Source: Cristatella mucedo (lineage: Eukaryota > Bryozoa > Phylactolaemata > Cristatellidae). From it: DNA of 64,000 nucleotides. The position numbers and the translations under genes were made by a program. Shown here one piece after another: positions 24,005 through 36,746 of this stretch (its first letter is position 1; every line of letters begins with the position of its first letter). The notes under the pieces are model-generated. The model did no database searches and was not told the DNA's origin. It saw only the letters and a program-made list of their open reading frames with translations. The stretch covers positions 20,862,501 through 20,926,500 of the forward strand of contig WPIO01000001.1 in assembly GCA_009760855.2 (NCBI GenBank). Direction: 5' to 3'.

Positions 24005-25180
24005 AATCAAGATGAAGGATGGTCAATCAAGAAGAAAAGAAGAGTCAATCAAGAAGCTCACGTCGGGAAATTAATACTTGTCCATAAAAGCTGTGTTTTG
24101 TGCTGGTGCGGAATGAGTCCGGCAGGCTGTACAAGCCGAAGAAATAATTTGTATCGTTGAGATCCTCGTTGCATGGTAATTTTTAGTGCAGCTAAAGAAA
24201 AATGGAAAGGAAATTAATTTGCAGTTAATGCAGTTGAAATGGCAAGATAATAAATATGCTACAGGTCACGGACAATATCCGGATGTTCTCGCTTCTCTGA
24301 ATAGTCTTATACTTTAATTTAAGCTGCGGTGCAAAAGCATTAGCTGTTCGCATTGAGGGATTCAAGTTTTCAGAAACGTTGTATATTTTGGTGCTACTGC
24401 GGGAATCTAGTACCAATTTGGAAATTGGTTATATAAGGGGCCATTTTGAAAGAAATGACCTTCAATATTATCACTATAGACATAGAAGCAGAAGATTCCC
24501 AACAACAGAAATAGCGTTAATTATATCAGGCGTTCTATATAAAAAGTCCCATTTTTTATTCATTTGCCTCTTTATAAAAATTCATATAAATCAAGAGGAT
24601 TTTGGTCGCGCGAACTACAAGGGTTCGCAAAATTTAGCGAATTTAGTTTAGCTGCTAAAAACTAAGGTTTTAGCCTGGCCAAATGTACAGATCTAAGATA
24701 TGGATCCGGTACATAAGGTATTTATCTAAAATTGATGAGATAGTGCAGCCTATCCAGTCTTTCGAGCTCTGAACATCCTGTTTAGACCCCACAATGAAGT
24801 TTGCAACCCATTCCGAGCAGGGGAGCTAAACAACTTAAAAGTATGGCTTTAGAGAGCTCTTCTGGGAGCTTGACGGTCTGCCTCTCCTTGGAGAGCAGCA
24901 AGGCTGTAACGGGATGCTAGCAAGGCGTTTCGAGCGGTTCCAATTTGAGAAGCTAGTTCTCAGTGCGCGGGTCAAAGCGTAATGGAATACCCCGGATAAG
25001 GATTGTCTAGTCAAGTTATTTGTCTACAGCAACGGTTTTAGCTAAAAAGAAGCATTGACTGAACAGCCGGTACGGTTACTAGCCACGATAAGACGCTCGC
25101 GGTTCGTAAAGCGTGGGAAACAGCAGTGAAGCCAACTGACGAGGGTCTACTGGGCCTTCGCCCCCTAAAATTTCGTAATG
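24005..25180. other. No gene or known repeat recognised
   Basis: No coding signal beyond a short chance frame at 24379-24651. A CAATCAAGAAG motif recurs next to the LINE end near 24025-24055. Confidence 0.4.
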
Positions 25181-25356
25181 AACAATAACAATAATAATAC
25201 ACTTGATATAGAGCCCTCGGAAAAATCCCTCTCTTTCTAGGCACTTTAAATTTGCTGCAAAGGAAGCACGATCGAATGATTAGTGGAAGCATGCTCAATA
25301 AACAGCAAGAGCAAAACGGTTAGGCGTGACATGCACATGGTCAGCATGCAAGCCAC
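25181..25356 (-). mobile_element. L2-like 3' UTR fragment
   Basis: It runs from the AAT-rich tail through the TGACATGCACATGGTCAGCATGC part of the 3' UTR, with several substitutions. Homology ends before the ORF. Confidence 0.75.
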
Positions 25357-25470
25357 TTAGACTTTCAAAGCGACTCTAGAGGTTTTTTCGCTTGTTTCGG
25401 TGGCTCTCTATCAGTGCTCGGATTCGAGGTTTTTCTCTCGGAGAGTAATAACTACTCTTTCAAAAGGATT

Positions 25471-25645
25471 GTGAGCCGTGACGGTGCACTGGATAAGGTG
25501 GTTGCTTTTCACGACCTCAGTCCCGAGGTCGTGGGTTTGAATCCTGCGGTGGGCGATTCTTTATTACCGCTGCAAGCGGTGGTGATAGCCATAAAGGCTC
25601 TTCTGTTGCTATAAAAAAGAGGCTGTTAAATCAGCTGGTATTTTT
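25471..25645 (+). mobile_element. tRNA-derived SINE, family 1
   Basis: It begins GTGAGCCGTGACGGTGCACT. It contains a box-A-like GGATAAGGTGGTTGC and a B-box-like GGTTTGAATCC, preceded by an ACGACCTC...GAGGTCGT dyad. The tRNA-unrelated body reads GGTGATAGCCATAAAGGCTC and ends near AATCAGCTGG. Other copies are at 27611, 29981 and 52098. Confidence 0.8.
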
Positions 25646-25656
25646 TCATCTCGAAA

Positions 25657-27610
25657 GGCTGCTGGTAAAGAGGCCTCTACTGTATTCACTTTTAGTGCGT
25701 TTAGAGTCAGCTTTCAATGGGGCCTCTTATTTTATTTCTAAACGGTGCGATGAAGTTTTTAGCAGCTCTAAGCATGAATCGCTTTTCTGACATCTTTACA
25801 GGGACATCGGGGGTGCGCTATCAGCATGGAATTTTAGGCTCACCAAACTAGGGTTAAAATAATGTCTTTATACGTAGTGGTTTATAATAAAGGCTCCTGC
25901 GCATATGGTGTCTGGCTTGGAGCTTTAGATTACATAAACTTGGGGCGGAGGCATTCTTATTCTAGAGGGGCCTATGATCAAACATTTTTTGTGCAGCCCG
26001 CCGTCGGTTGGTAGCTTCAAAGCCTTTCTACCGGAGGTTATAAATTTGAAAGCCCGGACTTTTCTGACCGCTGGCTTCCAGACGGCAGCGGCGAGGCTAT
26101 TCGTGGTCGGCGTCCTCGGCAGCTGACAGCCCTAAAAGGAAGCCTGCCTGGCCGACATTGGCACTGCTCGTGCTGAAAAGACGGCAATGCGGCTCCTATG
26201 CGTCTCGGTCGCCATTTCCGGATTGGAAGCCGTTTGATCCTTGTTCCTGAATCGGGAGTCAGGGGTAGCCCCCCTCCCGCAGCCCCGGCAGGCCAGGACT
26301 CATCGGGCTAATGCACTATTATATATTCTTGTATCTCAATAAACCAGTTCAACCTCATTATTTTCATATTTCCGCAAATTACCGGGCAGAGTCCATCCAA
26401 ATGGTCTCTTGCCGTCAATCGCTAAGCGTTGTGGTTAGCAGGGCGTCGCTGGAAAGAAGTAGGTTTTTTGGCAGCCTGATAGGTGGCGTTCCTTTTGAGA
26501 CCACCAGTTACGCCCCTTCAAGGCCAAGGGTATACTGCGTGCGAATCCATGGTGGGTTTAGACAGTCAATTAAGTAACGCTGACGTTGTGCCATCTCTGA
26601 TATTTATAATTCTACTACATTGGCACAGCAATGGATGTTTCGCATACACAATATCACGATGGAAAATTGTATACCTAACTTATGCAGCAACAACATTAGC
26701 TATCATAGTTAACATTGAACATTAAATTGCTCATTAAAATACTGACGGGCTCTTCATTTAACTACGTAAGCAAACTATGGAGATCATCTTTTAGTGATAA
26801 GTCTTTATTCCTAAATTAATTCTTCAGCAGTATTTAGAAAATTGATTTCTATAAAATTATCTCAAAAATCGTGAATTTTTAACTAACTTGTCGGTAATTT
26901 TTCGTGAATGCTTACTAACATCAGCACTGAGCTCGAACTACCTCTTCACTTTTGCAATGGACTTAACATCGCAGGTTATCGTAAGCATGTACATTTGGTC
27001 GGTTGCATGATTATGGCCAAGGAATTTTACCATAGTGGTAAGTGGCTAATAATTCCCCAACTTCGATAGTGGGTTCAAGTAATGCACAAGGTATCATTTG
27101 ATTTCCCACTGCCACATGGAGTAGGTACGTAAGCTCGCCAGTACGTTTCGTCAGCATCCATACAAGCTGAATAGGCTGTTGAATATGCCGACCATCAATT
27201 TTCACTTTAATTAAGTCACTGTCTTATCAATTTTTATCTGGACTATGTGGACGATGTGTTCTATAATGCGTCTGTGTTTTCCCGATAAGCATTTTAGAAA
27301 GCCAAATAGGTAGACAGATCAATGAACTCACATATAGTGCTATAATACTGGTGCTTTGCATGCATCAAGAATGGAGGGCCGAAGCCTCGTTAGAGCTTCT
27401 CTTCTTTTTTTGTACCTACTGAGCCGCCCCCCCCCGTCTACTGTGCCTATAGCAATAGAGCCATGTCTGATAAACGTGATCGTAACACGAGCTATAGCTC
27501 TAAACATTGTCCAAATGTAATCCGGATGAGGAAATTCGTAAGCTAATCCTTTAAAGTTCCTCTTTAGTAAGGAGATAAATTTTACATAGTTTGCGAATAT
27601 TAACGAATAT
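25657..27610. other. No gene recognised; GC-rich patch followed by CAATAAACCAG
   Basis: The stretch 26050-26310 is GC-rich, ends with an AATAAA-bearing segment at 26338-26346 and contains no convincing frame. It could be the end of an LTR or a gene 3' UTR; I cannot tell. The rest is AT-rich with nothing recognisable. Confidence 0.3.
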
Positions 27611-27788
27611 TGATGAGCCGTGATGGCACACTAGGTAAGGTGGTTGCTTTCACGACCTTGGTCCCGAGGTCGTGGGTTCGATTCCTGCAGTGGGCGATCC
27701 TTTATCGCCACTGCAAGCGGCGGTGATAGCCGTAAAGGCTCTTCTGTCGCTATACAAAAAGAGGCTGTTTAATCAGCTAGGATTTTTT
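27611..27788 (+). mobile_element. tRNA-derived SINE, family 1
   Basis: This is the clearest typical copy: TGAGCCGTGATGGCACACT, box-A-like AGGTAAGGTGGTTGC, the dyad, B box GGTTCGATTCC, the body GCAAGCGGCGGTGATAGCCG and a T-rich end. Confidence 0.85.
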
Positions 27789-27790
27789 TT

Positions 27791-29645
27791 TAAACAAAGT
27801 GTAATTTAAAAAAATAAGTATGAAGCATGAATTAATGTCAAATTATTTTTAAGCAACCAGCAATTTAGCATTGGAAAAGAATTGCTAGCCTGAATCTTCT
27901 AGAGTTAGACTGCACTCCTTTGCTCCTGCACCCTGTCTTGGCCCTCTCTCTTCTAACCCTCGTAGTATAATGAGCACAGTATCGTTATTGCAGCTGTCGG
28001 CTCTCGCCCTTTCACCGACAAGAGTCGTATCCACCCCGGAAGTAGCTGTTACGTATGAATAACGACTAAAAAAATTAAACTTGTACAGCCCTTTCAGCTT
28101 AGCACAATTAACCGTCGAGGCTTTGAATATAAATAGCCTCAAAATGAGCGGAATTAGCGCCCTGTGTGTTAGACTTAGAAAAAAAGCCTTTACTAAACCT
28201 CCTTCCGAGATTAGTCCATCCAAATTACCTCGGCTGGCCAGCCTATCCGGAATTGACAGCGGGTGGCCGTAGAAGGCTCCTTGAGTTGACAGCTGTAGAT
28301 TGGCCGGATAATATCCGGCCACTCACTTCAGTAGCCCAGTACGCCCAGTAAAAGTGATATAGTGCCAAGACAGCGCCTGACGTGAAACTGTTTCTGAGAC
28401 CGACAACTGGTTCTTAGACTATTATAGTCGGCTAGTGGCGCAATATATTGGCAAAGCCCATCAGTCATCACTTGCCAGACCCTATACAGCAAGGTCAATT
28501 CCTCAGCCAGACTCGGCCAGACTTAAGCCCCTTGTAGGAAATGCTAGCTATAAATTAAGAATAGTATTCCAAGCGTAACAAAAACTGGTTTTCGAAATAG
28601 CGTCTTGCAAAGAATTTTGAAGATCAAAACCGTAACTTTCATTTGAGCGGACCCATATGAACACACCCCCTCCCCTCTTGGAATGCGACATGTGGAATGA
28701 AGAAGTTAATTACCGCAATAGCATTTACCTTGCCTGTCAGATTCTTGATGTGGAACTCGCACACAATTTCCATGTATTCATTTCTCTTGCTGAATTTTCT
28801 CTCTAGTCTGAAAGCAACCGATCTCCTATTTGATTCTGAAACAAGCAATGCAAAATAACGCATACCCTCTTATGTTAATACCGATAATGGCTTCCGACTG
28901 AATCTTGGCCAAGTACAATCTAGGTAGGCGTGTTATTATAAATATATTGAGACTGAGATTGACTATACATTTCTAGGAGAAGTGCGAAGGTGTTATACCT
29001 ATAAGTAGCATGTAAAGCTGCTTCACCAATCAAGCCAAACAATCTGAGCAACAAGCCAAGAACAGTGCAAAATTGTCTTCCGAGAATTTATTAAGAACAT
29101 AATTTAAAGCTTTGCTAGAAATGAATGAAATCGAATAGCCAAAAATGTTGTAAGCTGGCACTAGTGCGTTTGAAGTAATGCTAGAAGTATTTTATTCTGC
29201 CTACTAAAAATTGTATTAGTACTAATACTAATGATATATTTCATAGCACTCTGAGGGTATTAAAACATCCTTTTAAACACATTCCATACGTTGGAAATAG
29301 AGCAGGTCAACTGATTAGTGCTAATAATATCAACTGCGTGCACGATTTAGGTGTATATCTAAGCAAATAAAGAACAATTAAAAAAAGCACAGTAAAGTTG
29401 CATTTATATTTTCTCATTAAATGTCATCGGGTCGCAAATTTCTTCATTCCATTCCATATAAAGTTCCAGGCTTATGGAGGAAGGAACTTTAGCCATGGAA
29501 TCCCTGGATTTGAGCTGGTTCGATGAGCTACCAAGTGACCATAGTCAGAAGAGCTGGTCATGTGACCGGAAATCGGAGTTGGTTAGCATATCAGAGAGAG
29601 TGAGTTGTTCAGATCGTTCCGAAGGCAGATAGTGACTGAAGAATT
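27791..29645. other. No gene or known repeat recognised
   Basis: There is an open frame on the minus strand at 28322-27885 (145 codons), but it matches nothing I know and has no splice or start context to favour it. No RNA gene or transposon ends seen. Confidence 0.35.
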
Positions 29646-29646
29646 T

Positions 29647-29899
29647 AGAGGGTCCCTGCGATTCGTCCTTGATGTGCTTATTCGTGCTGACACTGTGCAT
29701 GCTGCCACTAACCACATTCGCATGCTGACCCTGTGCATGTCACCCCTAACCATATTATTCATTTCGTTTTGTTTTTCAAGCATGATTTTACTTACTATTC
29801 AATTGCATTTCACTTTGCAGCAAATTTAAAGCGCTTAGAGAGAGATTAAGTTATCTGAGGGCGCTTTATCAAGTGAATTATTATTAGTATTATTATTAA
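29647..29899 (+). mobile_element. L2-like 3' UTR copy
   Basis: It starts at the end of ORF2 (GGGTCCCTGCGATTCGTCCTT) and carries the whole 3' UTR and ATT tail, ending at 29899. Young, few differences from other copies. Confidence 0.85.
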
Positions 29900-29980
29900 G
29901 AAGTGAGAGACAGGACAACTGGAATTTAGTACCTGAAGACGTAAGAAAATAAGCAAACGGGTGCCCAGCATAGATTATGG

Positions 29981-30155
29981 TGAACCGTGACAGCACACTA
30001 GGTAAGGCGGTTGCTTTCACGATGTCGGTCCTGAGGTCGTGGGTTTGATTCCTGCGGCGAGCGATCCTTTATCGCCACTGCAAGCGGTGGTGATAGCCGT
30101 AAAGGCTCTTCTGTCGCTATAAAAAAAGAAGCTATTTAATCAGCTAGGATTTATT
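29981..30155 (+). mobile_element. tRNA-derived SINE, family 1
   Basis: TGAACCGTGACAGCACACT is followed by box-A-like GGTAAGGCGGTTGC, the dyad (here ACGATGTC / GAGGTCGT), B-box-like GGTTTGATTCC, the usual body and a TTTA-repeat end. Confidence 0.82.
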
Positions 30156-30777
30156 TATTTATTTAAAAGCAGGCTGTCACTTTTTATGGTTTAACCAGAG
30201 TTTCACTGACAATCTGAATTTTGTTATGACGGCATGCGTCAGCGATAACTAACACTTTGCTGGCCACCCTCAGAACAATATCATTAGACTTTAAACTTCA
30301 AAAGCTACCACTGCATAGTTTAACGATGTGTGACGCTGTGGCGGACCATTTGTGTTGTCCAAGCATACCGTCATTTTGAGTTCCACATTCAATTTTGGCT
30401 CTATGTAAGGTGTCCGTTTAAGATAGGATCTGCATCAATACTTGATAGCTTGATGGACCGCAATTGAGAAACTCGTTCAATTTGCTTCTATGCCGCTGAT
30501 TTTGTTAATGACCCGCACAAGAGACGCACATTCATGACATTCTTGTCATCTCTTGATCTAGACGGTAAGTAAAATCGTAGGAAATGTGCCACCTTTAACT
30601 TGCTAAAACGTAGTGACTGGCGGTGTCGCCATTCAGGTACCAAGTCAATCATTTAGAGCTGGGCAGGTCGACGTGAGGCTGCATATCGTAGCTCCTACAT
30701 GATTGCATTCCAATACAGCAATTCATTCATCAACGCCTGTTGATGAGTAGATACGTATTCAACATGTCAATGATTGC

Positions 30778-31300
30778 AGGAAGTAAAGCTCAAGGACAGC
30801 AAGCACATTTGCTCACATGTATTGCAAAACTCATGTTACCTGTAATCCTATTTTTTCTAGAATTAAACTTATCAAGCAGAGCTAAACTACTATTTTAAAT
30901 TTCACTGTGATACGTAAAGTTAGCCAAGTTATGGAATGAACAAGGTATCGAGTTACACCTAGAAGGAAGCTGCATGAAAGTCGCAAGAATGCATCTAACA
31001 AGCTTCATGAATTTACCCGATATACGGAGGTTCAACAACTTGTGATAAAAGTCGCATTTGATGCAGAGATCGGTAAATTTGTTATCGGTAGATACGTTGC
31101 TTCTGGCTTCCATCCGGGTTAGACATGTTGTGCACAATCATTTTTTCCTTTTACGAAGAAGTCGTTAGAACTTCCGATTCATTCCAAACATTTTTTCTTT
31201 TTCAAAGGTACCCTAAAGACATATTCGTTTGCCGAAATAATTTTGTAAGTATTTTTTTTTTACTTTCCCTCTTAAGTATTATACCAGCCGTATTGGTCCT
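30778..31300 (+). repeat. Uncharacterised dispersed repeat, copy 1
   Basis: It shares ordered blocks with 60600-61110 and in part with 53415-53755: AAATTTCACT.TGATACGT, GCAGAGATCGGTAAA, GTTGCTTC, and GGTACCCTAAA....ATATTCGTTTGC. All three are in the same orientation. No open frame, tRNA-like box or terminal repeat seen. Confidence 0.6.
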
Positions 31301-31701
31301 GCACCTGCAATTAACTGGCCGTGCTGCAAGGTTTCGGTGTCGCCAGTATTCGTCTCGCATTTATTGAAACTAGCACCGTTAGGAGCGCCACGTTTACGGC
31401 CTAGTTCTGACCGAACGCGGAAGCATCACGCCACGTTTGCAACATTTGGCATCGGAAGTGTGGAATAATTGCTATGGACCATTAGCAGTCGTCGTGTGCT
31501 AGTCTCATTGTTTGCGACTTACTAGGCGAATGCCGAGCCTAAAATATGGAGTTCTTTGATCGCGTGTGCAAGTTACGGGCGAGAGTCTTCAGACGACGAA
31601 GTAGCTGTCTGCTATGCCCAATTTCGGGATTCATAAAAACCACTAGCTGAACTTTTGCACATTTTGACGCCCTGCTTGACCGCATAAACATCAAAGAGTG
31701 C

Positions 31702-31702
<1 letters not shown>

Positions 31703-31797
<95 letters not shown>
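31703..31797. repeat. (TA)n microsatellite
   Basis: An uninterrupted TA dinucleotide run of over 90 bases. Two similar tracts occur in the window. Confidence 0.97.
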
Positions 31798-31799
<2 letters not shown>

Positions 31800-31849
31800 C
31801 TCTACGAAAGACAATTTGTTATTAAGATCATAAAATACCTAATAATAAC

Positions 31850-34172
31850 TCAATAATAACAATAATAACAAGTCATTAATAATTTTAAATTTTTGTAAGC
31901 ACCCTCCGAGAGCTGAATCTTTTTCTAGGCACTTTACAGATGTTTTAAAGAATGCCATACCCAAGTAAATGGACATAAAGAACAAGTCACAAACACCCAC
32001 CTAATGCCGTAATAAACAGGTGCATTTTTAGATTCTTTTCAAATTTTGTCATATCAGTGGACGTTGTGAAGTGCGTCAGTAGTGAGTTCCGGCTTTGGGA
32101 GAATAGGAACTAAAGGCACGGTATCTAACGGTTTTTAGGTTCGTATGAGGTGTGGCTAAATGATTCAAGTCAAAACAGCGGGTTGTACAATTCTTCGCCT
32201 AGTGGTGGAGTGGTTTTGATAGGTAGACTTGAGCCACAGAATGAGGGAACCTAAAAGTAAGTGACAAAACCTTGAAGTTGATAAACTGTTTGATTGGGAA
32301 CCAGTGCATGTCGGCAAGAGGAAGTGTGAAGTGGCAACTTCGAAGCTCACGACAGACGAGCATAGCTGCAGAGTTTTGCACCAACCGTTAGGTCTGGTTG
32401 AACATTTTAGGAGACCAGCAAGCAGTAAGCTACAGAAGTCGAGACGGTATATTACAAATCCATAGATTTCTGGCTAAGCAAGCCCGAACTTTGGCTATAT
32501 ATAGCTGAGAGTAGGCAGACTTGACGGTGGAGCTGGTAGGGTCGTTTAATAAAAGGTAAATTTGCAACAGGACACCTAGATTACATGCAGATTCAACAGG
32601 AGATATGCTGACGGAGCCAATTTTGAGCGTTTAGTATTCTAATTTCTAAATCACGCTTGGTTTTTCCATAACTAGTCAGTTGAGTTTGTCGTCATTCAAT
32701 TTAAGAAAGTTTGCTGCCATCCATGTGTGGATATAATTAATGCATGCAGCAAGGGTGCGTAGAGAATTCGACGTGCTGGAGAGCTTTGAGGGATCAAAGG
32801 AAACGTCAAACTAACTATCATCTGATTAGAATTGAAAGCCTAGATTGTGGTTGGCGATCACATCGACAAAGAGAGTATGAACTGTAAACAGAAGCAGACC
32901 GAGCAGGAACCCTGAGGTACCTCGTACTTAAGCGGTTCCTCGGAGGATCTTAGCCGTTCACATCATACTCTGGAGTTTCCACTGAGATAGGACCTGAACT
33001 ATCGCAGTGCAGCGCCAATGATGCCAAGGCGAGATGCGAGGAGCTCAAGAACAATTTTTCGATCAATAGTATCGAATGCGGCCGAAAGATGGACCAGAAC
33101 AAGCAGAGAGACTTTACCCAATTCTGCATTGCTGAGGTCTTTATTCACCCTACGCCAGTGATTCTCAGCCTTCCTAATGCCGCGAACCTTTAATACTATT
33201 CCTTATTTTGTGGTGACCCCCAACCATAAAATTATTATTTTCAAATTTTGGAAATGTATGTTTGCCTTTGCTCTTAGTTGACCACTATGAAAGGATCACT
33301 CGACCTCTTTGTGAGTCAAACCAACCACAGGTTGAGAATCTCGATCCTAAGCGATGCCGATTCTGTGGAGTGATCAGCTCTAAACCCACACTGGAACTTG
33401 GGTTTTATGTTTCAATATTTATTAGAGTTCAGTTGGTCTGCCACAACTCGTTCCCATGCATTTGATAGGAACGGGAGAAGGGAAACTGGACGGAAGTTGC
33501 TCAAGTCCTGTTGGTCTAGCGTTTCTTTCTTAATTAGTGGCTTAACAACAGCCTTGTTAAAATATGCAGGGACATAATCTTACGCAAGGGACATACAATG
33601 TATTTACTTTGTTAGTTGTGCATGCCAGCAGCAGATCTAAGCATCATAGAGGTAAGACAGTGGGCAGGGTCGAGAGGACTAGAAGTCTTTTTTAACTGGG
33701 AGATGAATTTCAGGATAAGGTTACTCGTGGCCTCCTTGAATGTAGATATCGTTGTAGTGAACAGAATTGAAGGAAAAAAGTCTTGCTTTTGATGTAATTG
33801 AGGGCCATGAGTCTAGAGGGGATGCTGCAACCTTAGGGATATATTCTCGAATCTTGGTTATCTTGCTGAAAAAGATGCCAGAGAGGCGATCGGCTATTTT
33901 GCCACAACGATCCCTTGGTAAGGAGCTCACATGAGAGCGGCTAAGGAGATGGTTAATGGTAGATATCAGCATTTTAAGATTTTGAATCTATGATTCAACG
34001 ATATTTTTTTAGACGCTACATTTGGCCCTTGCTAGGAAAAGGTATGATCTACAGTAGTCTTTGCATGTCGGACGATGAACAGTCAATCCTGATCTTTGAT
34101 CTTGTATGCGCTTTCTCAAGCTTACCTTTAGTAGTCCTAGTTAGTTTAGTTTCTGCGAAAGGGTCTTAGGTG
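31850..34172 (-). mobile_element. Old, diverged L2-like LINE, 2.3 kb
   Basis: Antisense homology follows the order of the young copies: tail at 31850, C-terminal domain at 32150-32520, RT at about 32640-33600, linker to about 34170. Substitutions, indels and stops are frequent, leaving no long frame. A separate ~189-base hAT-like element interrupts it at 33156-33344. Confidence 0.85.
33156..33344. mobile_element. SPIN-like non-autonomous hAT transposon
   Basis: The left end is CAGTGATTCTCAGCCTTCC and the right end is CCACAGGTTGAGAATCTC, imperfect inverted repeats. Inside are CTAATGCCGCGAACCTTTAA and GGTGACCCCCAACCATAAAA, which I recognise from the SPIN (Space Invaders) hAT family. The flanks CCCTACGC and TCCTAAGC match at 6 of 8 positions, consistent with an 8-bp hAT target duplication. 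Removing it restores the host LINE's continuity. No transposase: a MITE-type relic. Confidence 0.78.
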
Positions 34173-35445
34173 GCAAGTCTCCTAAATTTACGTATTAGTA
34201 GTGCATCCTAGTCGCTTAAGACATAGGAAGGTAATACAGTCGTTTATGATCATATGTAATAGTTTAAGCAACAACTATTGACCTCATTTAGCAAAAAGAA
34301 AGTGTCTTTACTAGTGCAGATGTTCTTCCGTAACGTGACTGTGGCCAATACGCCCAGCACAGAACTAGTTAAATTGTTTTCTTTTCGCTTCCAAGCAACG
34401 ACCGACTTCTTTTAAAGGACCAATATCAATCTTAACAATTGCTTTCCTCTAAGCATTTTTGTGAATGTGAATTAAGCGGCTTGAGTCCTAAATAATGTCT
34501 GACAATTTACGCTCTTGCTGCAACACTGCATGGAGAGACTGGTGTGCTCCTGCTCCAGCATTCCCTTGCCAAGTCGAGCTCATTTAATTACAGATAGTTG
34601 AAAGACGCAGGAGAGTACTTAAAAGCATTCTCTATCTTTCATCCATGACGCAAAATATTTTATTCGGGGCAAGCAAACTTTATAAAGAGTGCTAATTTCG
34701 GTAAAATAATCATGATTAATTGCCTACTCAAGTCCGATAAATGAGAGATAGCCACGTAAAACACAAATCGAACACAACAATTCTGATCGAGAAATATTAA
34801 TTCCTTTAGTAAATTTAATTTAAAAAATCTATTACAAATATAAAATTACTTTTGGAAAATTTAATTGATTTTGATAAAATTTCAAATAATGAGGCAGGTC
34901 ACTAGTAAGTCATCACGTAAATTGCGTCTCAAGAAAGTGAGCAGCTGAATTGAGCCGATATGAGCAAGTGAGTAGAAGCCGAAGTGATAAAATCCTGGCC
35001 AAAAATGGCAATCTTCCTTCCACTGGACTTCTTAAGCAAAAAGCAAAGAGGTGAAGTTTGAATTAAGATCCACACTACTCGCGTAGCGAATTTTTAACTT
35101 CATGCAATCTTACGGCGAATTTCTAACTTCATGCAATCTTACGATTTCAGTTTCAGCTGCATAGTTCAATTTGGTTGCGCTTTCCCGAATTTGAAGGGTA
35201 TTCTTTTATATCTTAAAGTGGGACTAACAGTTTGGTATTGAGCATATGTGTAGCATCTTTCGTCGAAGCACTGACTTTTTACCAAGTTCGCATCCCAGAT
35301 CGGAACAGGTTCTGAAAAGAAGAACAACCTTTAGTATTTACTATCTCTCAAAGACGTGCCATTAATAAGATGCTGATAGTCACATAATGTGACAGTGGAC
35401 CAATGTCATTTTAATGCAGACGAATTTCAGAAGTTGCTGTTATTT
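34173..35445. other. No gene or known repeat recognised
   Basis: AT-rich; an imperfect ~30-base direct repeat (CGAATTT..AACTTCATGCAATCTTACG) occurs near 35085-35145. Nothing else stands out. Confidence 0.4.
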
Positions 35446-36740
35446 AAATAGCAGCAATAGGATCTGTCGCCCCCTCCGGATACTATCGGCATGGCAGTGA
35501 AGGTAATTCACCAGGCTATACAAAATGGCAAGGATTCAGCTGCAACTTGGGACACGGGAATAACAATAGTGATTTTAAAGCAACCTAAAGTATCAAAAGT
35601 CCTTTATTCCAAAGTTACACTCCGCACTCCCAGCGAGAGAGCACCGACTGCTCGGCCGTGCGTTCACTTCCCCACTGCCGCCCCCTCGTATATACGTCTC
35701 AAACGCCCAAGGTCAGGCAGCTATAATTACACGACGCAGCGAGCGCCTCTTATGCACATCTAGCTGGTAAACCGCAGAGGAGAGCCGGTCGTTGCAACGG
35801 CCAAAACAACTAAGCCGGCAGCCGCGAAATCTGGTGCAACCCGCCACCAAAGTATCAAATTATAAACTAAAAACCTGAGAGATCTAAATTTCTATCCACA
35901 TGCTTTAGGACTCAATGCAAAAGAAGAGAATCAATAACATCGTTAATAAAAGGTTAATGAAATGCGAAATACCGTGCCTAGATTAGCAGGAATACTTAAG
36001 CGCGTATTATGCTTAAGCGCGTGTTATGCTTATGCCAAATGCAAACAAGAAAACACTCAGGGTTCAGGATTAATTGGACATAGGATAGAAACCCGCACCG
36101 AACCAAGGACAGCCAAATACGTTTAGCACACAAGAAAAAACTTCAAAATCACCGCAGCTCATGGAATGCTGGGCGGGACAGGTGCTTCTTTTGTTGCTGG
36201 TGATAACAGAAGCCAGGAGCGATTTCCAGATTTTCAACGCATACAAACTGACGCACCATCTGCGAAATATTTCCTTTTAGCGAGAGAGACGACGGGTTGA
36301 GGTGAAGCTGAAAATTGAATTGTACGAGAGCAAACTGCAGGAGCTAGAAAGTAGGGTTGAAAGGCTGGTTCGAGAAAGTAACTCGACCATCTACCTAAAG
36401 AGACGATCCCAAGGTCGACTCCACGCTTAACAGGGAGCGAGTGAAGCTCGGACGGAAGATGGGTGAGGTAAAAGCTACGTAGTTAAAAGACAGGAGCAGC
36501 TGCCAGTCTTTTTTGGTGTAGATTACGGCCATGGGCCCAGAATCCTGAATGCAGAGAATTGCAATGATCGAGACTTGGTGTCACTAACGCGTGAGCTATT
36601 TCGGCTCTCGAACTTTTATCTAAGGACGCCCTGATTTCGGCAAACATTTCAGCTAACCGTAGGCCGTCTCGACCGTGGACGAAAACTGCTCGTCCAATGA
36701 GAAGCTACTGGGGGACAACATACCTAGGCTATGGGAATTT
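35446..36740. repeat. Tandem segmental duplication, unit A
   Basis: Unit A matches unit B (36747-37742) in order: the TATTTAAATAG opening, a ~100-base block, GAAATGCGAAATACCGTGCC, and the antisense LINE C-terminal piece ending CTATGGG. Unit A alone carries a 251-base insertion (35598-35848). Confidence 0.75.
35598..35848. mobile_element. 251-bp unclassified insertion with 11-bp target duplication
   Basis: AAAGTATCAAA stands at 35587-35597 and again at 35849-35859, directly flanking the insert. On the minus strand the insert ends GGAATAAAGGACT. It is more GC-rich than its surroundings. No tRNA boxes or frame recognised; it could be a SINE or a solo LTR-like piece. Confidence 0.5.
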
Positions 36741-36746
36741 TAAAAA

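Noticed and set aside
27611-27680. Functional tRNA gene
   Set aside because: Boxes A and B are present, but the cloverleaf is incomplete and the unit recurs four times with a common non-tRNA body: it is a SINE.
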